From: an uncultured Kineothrix sp.
GTDB taxonomy: Bacteria; Bacillota; Clostridia; Lachnospirales; Lachnospiraceae
NCBI GenBank assembly: GCA_910587275.1
Contig: CAJUMD010000099.1
Coordinates: 1 to 6,869, forward strand
Length of the DNA: 6,869 nt
Reading direction: 5' to 3'
Shown: positions 1-5,449 of the stretch, one piece after another
Layout: each line of letters opens with the position of its first letter
How positions within the stretch are numbered: position 1 is the stretch's first letter
Program-made: the position numbers and the translations under genes
The notes under the pieces: generated by a model
The model's input: only the letters and a program-made list of their open reading frames with translations
The model's database searches: none
What the model was told of the DNA's origin: nothing

Positions 1-30
1 CTGGAGTTCAGACGTGTGCTCTTCCGATCT
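1..30. other. Illumina TruSeq read-2 adapter remnant (not genomic)
   Basis: The first 30 bases equal the 3' part of the standard Illumina TruSeq read-2 adapter, ending in GCTCTTCCGATCT, which is where library inserts begin. Genomic sequence therefore starts at base 31. The adapter is open in the frame of the minus-strand gene that follows, so an automatic caller would add about ten false codons (RSEEHTSELQ) to that gene. It also supplies the GTG start of a spurious plus-strand reading frame. Confidence 0.97.
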
Positions 31-270
31 TTTTTCTGCCGCCCCCTTTAAGGCTGTTATTTGTTTTTCCGTATTTTTCCCCGTACCTTTTGCAGCGGGG
101 GAACCGGCAGTCTTTTTTTCCGGCACTGTCCCCCCGGTTTCCTTTTTCCCGGGCTCCGCTGCCGCCGTTTCCCGCTTTCCGCCGCCGACGACAGAAAAAA
201 CTCTGCCGCCGGATGCACCCGCTTTTTTCGATTTTGCCCTGTTTTCCGTATTCTTCCCTGTGTCGCCCAT
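31..270 (-). CDS. N-terminal fragment of a probable FtsQ/DivIB division protein (3' end cut off)
   Basis: An open frame of 80 codons starts at ATG 270-268, four bases after the murA stop, and runs without a stop into the adapter. The start follows GGGTAGGA, a close-spaced ribosome binding site; a TTG at 282-280 is in frame but less likely. The visible protein begins MGDTGKNTEN and is hydrophilic and rich in Lys, Gly, Thr, Ala and Glu. It has degenerate repeats: TGKNTE at residues 4-9 and 63-68, and GKRET/GKKET at 31-35 and 41-45. No membrane segment or known domain is reached. FtsQ/DivIB proteins are single-pass divisome proteins, and in Gram-positive bacteria they often carry a long charged cytoplasmic tail of this kind before the membrane helix. 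They usually lie at this end of the cluster, before ftsZ. The assignment rests on position and tail composition only. It would act with FtsW and the PBP at the septum. Confidence 0.6.
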
Positions 271-274
271 ATTC

Positions 275-1525
275 CTACCCAATACTGATATCCGCTCCCA
301 AATCCCTCAAATCCCTGCAGATATTCTCATATCCTCTTTCAATAAAATGCCTGTTCTTAATCACGGTCCTGCCTTCTGCCGCAAGCCCTGCCACCACCAG
401 CGCCGCGCCGCCCCTGAGTTCTTCCGCCTCCACCGTGCAGCCCGACAGTTTTTCCACTCCGCGGATATACGCCTTGTTCTTTACGGTTTCAATATCCGCA
501 CCCATTTTTCCCAAATCGCCCACAACGCGGAAACGGTTTTCAAAGATATTTTCTTCAATGACGCTCTGTCCTTCCGCCAAAGCCATCACTGCCATCATCG
601 GCGACTGCAAATCCGTCGGAAATCCGTCATAAACCTCCGTTTTCAAATAGGGCAGGGATTTCAGCCTATGCAGGATATCGATACCAATTCCTTCCTTATT
701 AATGGTAATGCTGCCGCCCATCTCCTTTACCGCCTTAAAAAGCGCTGCCAAATGCCCGGCGGGAGCCTGCTCCAAAAAAATGCTCCCGCCTGCCGCCATC
801 GCTGCGGTCAGGTAAGTCCCCGCCACAATCCGGTCCGCCGGCACCGTATATTTCACTTCATGAAGTTCCTTCACGCCGCGGATGACCAGTCTGCTGCTTC
901 CGGTACCGCTGATGTCCGCACCAGCCATCGCAAGGAAACCGCACAGGGCTTCAATCTCCGGTTCCTTCGCCGCATTTTCCAAAACCGTCGTCCCTTCTGC
1001 CAGCACTGCAGCCAAAAGCACGTTTTCCGTGGCGCCTACGCTTGGAAAGGGAAGGCTTAGCTGTGTCCCCTGTAAATGCAGCGCACGGGCAGTAAACATC
1101 TGATCTTCCTCCGTAATCTCCACGCCCATGTTCCGCAGTGCCAAAAGATGGATGTCAATGGGTCTTTTCCCGATAACGCATCCGCCGGGATAAGACATAA
1201 CCGCCTCTCCCATACGCCCCAGCATCGCCCCAAGCAGCATGATGGAAGAACGCATACGGGTCACGGATTCCCCCGACATACGGTTATCATTTACCTGTGC
1301 CGCATCCACCGTCACCGTACTGCCTGCCCAATGGACCATGCATCCGAGTTCCTGAAGCAGATTCTGCATATGGTATACGTCCGCAATACGCGGACAGTTC
1401 TTAATGACACAGGTTCCCCGGATTAACAGGGTCGCCGCAAGTATGGGCAGCACCGCGTTTTTGGAACCCTGTACCCTTGTCTCCCCCTTTAGTAAGTTTC
1501 CGCCATAGATATGAATAGAATCCAA
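275..1525 (-). CDS. murA: UDP-N-acetylglucosamine 1-carboxyvinyltransferase MurA
   Basis: MurA transfers enolpyruvate from phosphoenolpyruvate to the 3'-OH of UDP-GlcNAc. This is the first committed step of peptidoglycan synthesis, takes place in the cytosol, and is the target of fosfomycin. The 416-residue protein is full length for the family and has its marks: Lys22-Asn23 in QGSKNAVLPIL; the catalytic loop SYPGGCVIGKRPIDIH with the fosfomycin-reactive Cys at residue 116; the general-base Asp305 in YDGFPTDLQSPMMA; then FENRF and RGGAALVVAGLAAEG near the C-terminus. The start is TTG at 1525-1523: the next Met is residue 53, beyond the conserved Lys22, and AAGGTGA lies just upstream. The stop is TAG, four bases before the next gene. 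Cys rather than Asp at the catalytic site predicts fosfomycin sensitivity of this enzyme. Firmicutes often have two MurA paralogues, so this may be one of two. In Bacillus subtilis the comparable position holds murG and murB instead. Confidence 0.97.
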   Translation of the reverse strand: MDSIHIYGGNLLKGETRVQGSKNAVLPILAATLLIRGTCVIKNCPRIADVYHMQNLLQELGCMVHWAGSTVTVDAAQVNDNRMSGESVTRMRSSIMLLGAMLGRMGEAVMSYPGGCVIGKRPIDIHLLALRNMGVEITEEDQMFTARALHLQGTQLSLPFPSVGATENVLLAAVLAEGTTVLENAAKEPEIEALCGFLAMAGADISGTGSSRLVIRGVKELHEVKYTVPADRIVAGTYLTAAMAAGGSIFLEQAPAGHLAALFKAVKEMGGSITINKEGIGIDILHRLKSLPYLKTEVYDGFPTDLQSPMMAVMALAEGQSVIEENIFENRFRVVGDLGKMGADIETVKNKAYIRGVEKLSGCTVEAEELRGGAALVVAGLAAEGRTVIKNRHFIERGYENICRDLRDLGADISIG

Positions 1526-1529
1526 TGAT

Positions 1530-1536
1530 TCACCTT
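1530..1536 (-). promoter_or_regulatory. Ribosome binding site of murA, supporting a TTG start
   Basis: The minus strand reads AAGGTGA, four bases before the TTG at 1525-1523, with seven bases between the GG core and the start codon. No ATG or GTG in the murA frame sits at a suitable distance, so this site decides the start codon. Confidence 0.75.
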
Positions 1537-1579
1537 CTGTCTTTTCCTATTCTGTCACCTATTCTATCTATATGCAGGA

Positions 1580-1608
1580 AATACAAAAACGTCCCTTAAC
1601 ATTGCCAA
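1580..1608 (-). promoter_or_regulatory. Possible weak sigma-A-type promoter upstream of murA
   Basis: In the 94-base ftsW-murA gap the minus strand has TTGGCA (1608-1603, five of six matches to the -35 consensus). A 17-base spacer follows, then TGTATT (1585-1580, four of six matches to the -10 consensus). It would start transcripts about 50 bases before murA. The -10 match is poor and such pairs occur by chance, so this is only a candidate. No terminator is visible in the gap, so read-through from ftsW is expected in any case. Confidence 0.25.
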
Positions 1609-1619
1609 AAGCAGTTATC

Positions 1620-2828
1620 CTATAAATCCTTAAGCCTTATCCCCTTTGCCACGCTGAGCACCAGCCCGATTTCGATTAACATGAAAAGCACCGCAGAGCC
1701 ACCGTAACTGATAAACGGCAGGGAAATTCCCGTATTCGGTATGGTGTTGGTCACTACCGCAATGTTTAAGATGACCTGGATGGCAACGTGACCCATCACG
1801 CCCACCACCAACAGCGCCCCAAATAAGTCGGAAGCATTATTGGCAATCACCATGAACCTCCAGATTAACAGCAGAAACATCATGATTACCGCAATACCGC
1901 CAAACAGTCCGAGTTCCTCGCAGATAATGGAAAAAATCATGTCATTCTGCGCCTCCGGCAGAAACCCCAGCTTCTGCCTGCTCTGCCCAAGCCCTTTTCC
2001 GAGAATGCCGCCGGAGCCTATGGCATAAAGCGCCTGCAGGGTCTGGAACCCTTTCCCGTTGGCATAGGCTTCCGGGTCCAGCCACGCCAGGATACGCGCA
2101 AAACGGAAGTTCATATCCTCCGATGCCGCCACGTTTACGATTAATGCCACCAAAGCCGCCGCACCGGCAATCCCCGCCACACCCATAATGATAAACTTCT
2201 TATACTCCGGGCTGGACACGAACAGCATCAGCGCCGCGATTCCGAAGACGATTATGGCGGAACTCAAATTATTCGTTATTTTCCAAATCATCAGACAGAT
2301 GGGCGCGGGAACCAGCAGCACCGTAAAAAACCCTTTTGTGGTCCGTATCCCCCTCCCCATCTTGCAGACCAGGCTGGCGAGAAAGAGAATCATGCCCAGC
2401 TTCGCCACTTCGGCAGGCTGTACCGTCAGCGGTCCCACCTTAATCCATCTCGATGCCCCGTTTGCCGTGTATTTCAGTCCGGGAACCAAAACCATGGGAA
2501 TCAGAACCGCGGAGCCTATGTATGCGAGAGTGGCAAAACGCTCCCAAAAATGGTACGGAATATTTGCCACCACAATCATCGCAAAAAGCCCGATAACCGT
2601 AGCCACCGCCTGTTTTCTCAGGAAAAAAGCGGAATCCCCCTCATGCTGCAATGCGGCACTGTAAGAACTGGTGGAATAAATCATTACCAAACCAAAGCCC
2701 AGCAGGAACAGCACAATAAACAGCATACTGTAATCAAAAAAATTCTCCTCCTGTTTTCTCCTTATCCTTCCCACAGTCCTTGCCTGCATCCTCTGTTCCG
2801 CACGTATCCCTGCGCGTATTCCTGCCAT
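1620..2828 (-). CDS. ftsW: SEDS-family peptidoglycan glycosyltransferase FtsW (SpoVE-like)
   Basis: FtsW is the multi-pass membrane glycosyltransferase that polymerises lipid II at the division septum together with a class B PBP. The 402-residue protein has a basic cytoplasmic tail (about residues 1-30) followed by about ten hydrophobic segments. SEDS hallmarks are visible: GASRWIKVG (124-132), VQPAEVAKLG (136-145), QNDMIFSIICEELG (294-307), which contains the essential Asp at residue 296, and NTGISLPFISYGGSA (365-379). The ATG at 2828-2826 is the first possible start, because an in-frame TGA lies three codons upstream. The stop is TAG at 1622-1620. Its place between murD and murA, next to mraY and the PBP gene, favours FtsW or the sporulation paralogue SpoVE over RodA; sequence alone does not separate FtsW from SpoVE. 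One oddity: the stretch after the fourth or fifth membrane segment reads ITNNLSSAIIV where many FtsW/RodA proteins have a (Q/E)PDLG-type motif. Confidence 0.95.
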   Translation of the reverse strand: MAGIRAGIRAEQRMQARTVGRIRRKQEENFFDYSMLFIVLFLLGFGLVMIYSTSSYSAALQHEGDSAFFLRKQAVATVIGLFAMIVVANIPYHFWERFATLAYIGSAVLIPMVLVPGLKYTANGASRWIKVGPLTVQPAEVAKLGMILFLASLVCKMGRGIRTTKGFFTVLLVPAPICLMIWKITNNLSSAIIVFGIAALMLFVSSPEYKKFIIMGVAGIAGAAALVALIVNVAASEDMNFRFARILAWLDPEAYANGKGFQTLQALYAIGSGGILGKGLGQSRQKLGFLPEAQNDMIFSIICEELGLFGGIAVIMMFLLLIWRFMVIANNASDLFGALLVVGVMGHVAIQVILNIAVVTNTIPNTGISLPFISYGGSAVLFMLIEIGLVLSVAKGIRLKDL

Positions 2829-2832
2829 ATGA

Positions 2833-2845
2833 CCTCATACTCCTT
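2833..2845 (-). promoter_or_regulatory. Ribosome binding site region of ftsW (two candidate cores)
   Basis: The minus strand carries AAGGAG (2845-2840), 11 bases before the ftsW ATG, and GAGG (2836-2833), 4 bases before it. One is a little too far and the other a little too close for ideal spacing, so either may serve. An ATG between them (2838-2836) is in another frame and sits one base from AAGGAG. Confidence 0.55.
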
Positions 2846-2863
2846 CCTGGTGTTTCTTCCCCT

Positions 2864-2886
2864 TTTTCCGGTTCCGATTTTCCTGT
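2864..2886 (-). repeat. Intergenic purine-rich repeat, copy in the murD-ftsW gap
   Basis: On the minus strand this reads ACAGGAAAAT, then C, then GGAACCGGAAAA. Both blocks are identical to those of the copy at 4415-4440 in the mraY-murD gap, where four bases instead of one separate them. The two copies match in all 22 bases of the paired blocks. A function is not known. It lies upstream of the ftsW ribosome binding site. Confidence 0.55.
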
Positions 2887-2904
2887 TTCCGTTCTTCTTT
2901 ATTT

Positions 2905-4353
2905 TCATTCGGTATTTCCATTCCCGTCCCGGCTTTCATCCGGAAGGCGGTTCACGTAATCCTTAAACATCTGTCCCCGCACCTCATAGTTCGGGAACAT
3001 CCCCCAACTGGCACATGCCGGGGACAACAGCACCGCATCCCCCGTCCGCGCATGTTCCGTACACATCTGCAGGGCTTCCCCGAAGCTCTCCGCACGCAAA
3101 ATGCGCTCCTCCGCCATCCCGTGCGCCTTTGCACACGCTTCAATCCGGTCTGCCGTCTGCCCGATTAACACCAGATATGTCACCTTCCCGTCAAAAGCAT
3201 CGAGCCATGTATCGAACGTGCTTCCCTTGTCGTACCCTCCGCCGATTAACACCGTCGGTTTCGACATGGCGCGTATCCCCTGCACCGCCGCATCCGGGTT
3301 TGTTCCCTTGGAATCGTTGTAATAATCCACGCCTCCCTTTGTGGCTACAAACTCAATCCGGTGCTCCACCGCACAAAACCGCCGCACCGTATCCAGGATA
3401 TTTTCCATGGGTACCTGCATGTGCACGGCAATGGCAATGGCCGCCATCACGTTTTCCACATTGCACATCCCCACCAGTTTCATCTCGTGGATGTTCATCA
3501 GCCTTTTGGCATGGCCGTCCTGCGCCATCCATATTTCCTCCCCGTCCAGGTACAGCCCTTCCTCCAGCTTCCGTTTGGAGGAAAAATACACTACCCTCGC
3601 CGGACAACGCTCCCCAAAGCCGCGCGTATACCCGTCCTCATAATTTAACACACAAACTTCATCCTTCGTCTGCCTTGCCGCAATCCGCTCCTTCATTGCC
3701 ACGTAATTTTCCATCGTATGGTGGCGGTTCAAATGGTCCGGCGTAATATTCAGGATGGCGGACACCTGCGGCTTAAACCGGTCCGTGGTTTCCAACTGGA
3801 AACTGCTGATTTCCGCCACCGTCACCGATTCCTCCCCTGTCTTTAACGCCGATTCCGTATAGGGGTTCCCGATATTCCCCACCACGAATACATCCCCGTA
3901 ATATTCCTCCATAATCTGTCCTACCAGGGATGTGGTGGTGGTCTTCCCATTTGTTCCTGTCACCGCCGCCAGCTTTCCTTTGGAAAAAAGGTAGCCAAGC
4001 TCAATTTCCCCCAGCACGGGGATTCCGCGCCTGCGGAACCCTTCCACAAACTCCGTGTCCACCGGAACGCCGGGGCTTGGTACCACCATTTCCGTTTCGT
4101 CTTCCACATCTTTTGGTAAGGCGCCGGTAATAATCCTTGCGGATATTCCGTCCGGCAGTTTCTTTGCAATGTCCTCTACCGGCAGTTCCCCGTTTGCGTC
4201 ATACCAGACCGGACATGCCCCTGCCACACATAACAGTTTCACTGCGCCTGCCCCGCTGATTCCCGTTCCGATGACCAGGACTTTTTTTCCCTTCCAGTCC
4301 CCCGTTTCCGGCTTTTTATCCAAAGTTTGATTTGTCTGTATCTTCCCTTCCAT
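2905..4353 (-). CDS. murD: UDP-N-acetylmuramoyl-L-alanine--D-glutamate ligase MurD
   Basis: MurD is the cytosolic ATP-dependent ligase that adds D-glutamate to UDP-MurNAc-L-Ala. From the chosen start the protein has 482 residues, slightly longer than the usual 450 or so. In order: an N-terminal UDP-binding Rossmann-like domain with VLVIGTGISGAGA (25-37); the Mur ligase ATP loop VTGTNGKTTTT (131-141); EISSFQLE (181-188); NITPDHLNRH (202-211); the Lys expected to be carbamylated, at about residue 221 in MENYVAMKERI; and the C-terminal domain with HRIEFV, YNDSKGTNPDA, LIGGGYDKG and SPACASWGMFPNYEVRG. The frame stays open upstream to 4536, but that part overlaps mraY in another frame. ATG 4353 has AGGA nine bases ahead and is preferred; ATG 4377 in the same frame lies in a hairpin loop with a poorly placed ribosome binding site. 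The stop is TGA at 2907-2905. Confidence 0.95.
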   Translation of the reverse strand: MEGKIQTNQTLDKKPETGDWKGKKVLVIGTGISGAGAVKLLCVAGACPVWYDANGELPVEDIAKKLPDGISARIITGALPKDVEDETEMVVPSPGVPVDTEFVEGFRRRGIPVLGEIELGYLFSKGKLAAVTGTNGKTTTTSLVGQIMEEYYGDVFVVGNIGNPYTESALKTGEESVTVAEISSFQLETTDRFKPQVSAILNITPDHLNRHHTMENYVAMKERIAARQTKDEVCVLNYEDGYTRGFGERCPARVVYFSSKRKLEEGLYLDGEEIWMAQDGHAKRLMNIHEMKLVGMCNVENVMAAIAIAVHMQVPMENILDTVRRFCAVEHRIEFVATKGGVDYYNDSKGTNPDAAVQGIRAMSKPTVLIGGGYDKGSTFDTWLDAFDGKVTYLVLIGQTADRIEACAKAHGMAEERILRAESFGEALQMCTEHARTGDAVLLSPACASWGMFPNYEVRGQMFKDYVNRLPDESRDGNGNTE

Positions 4354-4362
4354 AATCCGTTT

Positions 4363-4366
4363 TCCT
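4363..4366 (-). promoter_or_regulatory. Ribosome binding site chosen for murD
   Basis: AGGA on the minus strand ends nine bases before ATG 4353-4351. Its first A is also the last base of the hairpin stem at 4366-4386, so folding of that hairpin could affect ribosome access. This site is the reason for preferring ATG 4353 over ATG 4377. Confidence 0.5.
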
Positions 4367-4386
4367 GCCGGAATCATCTTCCGGCA
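4366..4386 (-). other. 8-bp hairpin abutting the murD ribosome binding site
   Basis: The minus strand reads TGCCGGAA, GATGA, TTCCGGCA: a perfect 8-bp inverted repeat with a five-base loop. Two G-U pairs could lengthen the stem in RNA. It is not followed by a T run, so it is not an intrinsic terminator. The loop holds the alternative in-frame murD ATG (4377-4375), and the stem runs into the AGGA of the preferred start. A role in translational control is inferred from position only. Confidence 0.6.
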
Positions 4387-4414
4387 AACCCTTTCCGTCC
4401 GTTTGATTTTCTTA

Positions 4415-4440
4415 TTTTCCGGTTCCTGACATTTTCCTGT
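4415..4440 (-). repeat. Intergenic purine-rich repeat, copy in the mraY-murD gap
   Basis: On the minus strand: ACAGGAAAAT, then GTCA, then GGAACCGGAAAA. The two blocks recur exactly at 2864-2886 in the next gap of the operon. It lies 12 bases after the mraY stop. It might be a remnant of a local duplication, a small RNA-level signal, or a by-product of purine-rich leader composition. Confidence 0.55.
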
Positions 4441-4451
4441 TCCAAAACCAC

Positions 4452-5408
4452 CTAAACCCCAAGCAGCGCCACAAGGCACAAAAGTGCGGTCACTATGGTA
4501 AATACCGCCACCACCCGCGTTTCCGACCATCCGCACAGCTCAAAATGATGGTGGATGGGCGCCATCTTAAAGAACCGCTTTCCCCCGCTTACCTTAAAAT
4601 AACTTACCTGAATCATAACGGAAAGCACTTCCACCGCATACACCAGCGCCACAAGCGGAATGAACAGGGGCATCTGCAGCATATAAGCGGCAGCGGCAAC
4701 AAAGCCGCCAAGCGCCAAAGACCCCGTATCCCCCATGAACACGCTGGCCGGGTATACGTTAAAAAGCAGGAAACCGAGAAGCGCCCCTACCACCGCACAA
4801 GTCACCGGTTCGATACCGCTCGCCGTTCCCACCGCCACTGCGGTAAAAAAGGTGGCAATCATCACCGTAACACTGCTCGCCAGTCCGTCCAGGCCATCCG
4901 TAAAATTCGCGCCGTTTACCGTGGCAATGACCACCACGAACAGCACCGGTATGTTAAACATGCCAAAATCCAAATATTTTCCCGCCGCAAAAGGTATCTT
5001 CATGGCAAAGGATATCCCCACGTAATGGGTCAGGTAATAGGCAAATACCCCCGTCACTATAATCTGCCCAAGCATCTTCTGCCATGCCCGCAGTCCCATG
5101 GAGCGTTTCAGCACTACTTTTATATAATCATCCAGAAAACCGATTAACCCGAATCCAAGCGTAGCGAATAAAATCGGCATGATTTTCGGATAATCCTTCA
5201 TATAAAGCGCCGAAGTCACCACAATACTGATTAAAATCAGGATACCGCCCATGGTCGGCGTCCCCGACTTCTTTAAATGCGACTGCGGTCCGTCATCCCT
5301 TTCGGTCTGCCCCACCTTTAACTTCCTTAAAAAAGGGATGATAAAAGGTCCCAGCGCCACACTTATCACAAACGAAATCACTACGGACATCACCACTGTT
5401 TGGTTCAT
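4452..5408 (-). CDS. mraY: Phospho-N-acetylmuramoyl-pentapeptide-transferase MraY
   Basis: MraY is the integral membrane enzyme that transfers phospho-MurNAc-pentapeptide from its UDP carrier to undecaprenyl phosphate, giving lipid I. The 318-residue length is normal for Firmicutes (about 320, against 360 in Escherichia coli). About ten hydrophobic helices alternate with the conserved cytosolic loops: DDGPQSHLKKSGTPTMGG (38-55), GFLDDYIKV with Asp93-Asp94, NGANFTDGLDGLASS (165-179) with Asp171 and Asp174, FMGDTGSLALGG with Asp227, and APIHHHFELCGWSETRVV (283-300) with the His triad at 286-288. All catalytic and metal-binding residues expected for the family are present. ATG 5408-5406 is preceded by TAGGAA at a seven-base spacing. 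The gene begins 41 bases after the PBP stop and ends 98 bases before murD. murE and murF, which lie just upstream in many Firmicutes, are absent here. Confidence 0.98.
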   Translation of the reverse strand: MNQTVVMSVVISFVISVALGPFIIPFLRKLKVGQTERDDGPQSHLKKSGTPTMGGILILISIVVTSALYMKDYPKIMPILFATLGFGLIGFLDDYIKVVLKRSMGLRAWQKMLGQIIVTGVFAYYLTHYVGISFAMKIPFAAGKYLDFGMFNIPVLFVVVIATVNGANFTDGLDGLASSVTVMIATFFTAVAVGTASGIEPVTCAVVGALLGFLLFNVYPASVFMGDTGSLALGGFVAAAAYMLQMPLFIPLVALVYAVEVLSVMIQVSYFKVSGGKRFFKMAPIHHHFELCGWSETRVVAVFTIVTALLCLVALLGV

Positions 5409-5414
5409 CTTACT

Positions 5415-5420
5415 TTCCTA
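5415..5420 (-). promoter_or_regulatory. Ribosome binding site of mraY
   Basis: The minus strand reads TAGGAA, with the AGGA core seven bases before the mraY ATG, which is good spacing. A second GAAAGGA lies further upstream. Confidence 0.7.
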
Positions 5421-5436
5421 TCCTTTCCGAATCAGC

Positions 5437-5449
5437 TTTTTGCGGTTCC
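5437..5449 (-). repeat. Partial copy of the intergenic repeat in the PBP-mraY gap
   Basis: On the minus strand this reads GGAACCGCAAAAA, twelve of thirteen bases like GGAACCGGAAAAA at 2875-2863. The ACAGGAAAAT block found with the other two copies is missing, so this could be chance similarity. It begins directly after the PBP stop codon. Confidence 0.25.

Noticed and set aside
14..1060. 348-codon open frame on the plus strand, antisense to murA
   Set aside because: It starts at a GTG inside the sequencing adapter and lies opposite the well-supported murA and the FtsQ-like gene. Its translation is Pro/His/Arg-rich without a recognisable domain.
1603..1613. Possible terminator after ftsW (TGC-TTTTG-GCA)
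   Set aside because: The stem is only three base pairs and has no following T run suited to termination.
4354..4536. Upstream extension of the murD frame to 4536 (543 residues)
   Set aside because: The extra 61 residues overlap the conserved mraY C-terminus in another frame, have no family support, and would place the start within mraY. ATG 4353 gives a near-normal MurD length and has a ribosome binding site.
4545..5147. 200-codon plus-strand frame antisense to mraY
   Set aside because: It is His/Arg-rich shadow coding opposite conserved membrane helices of MraY, with no supported function.
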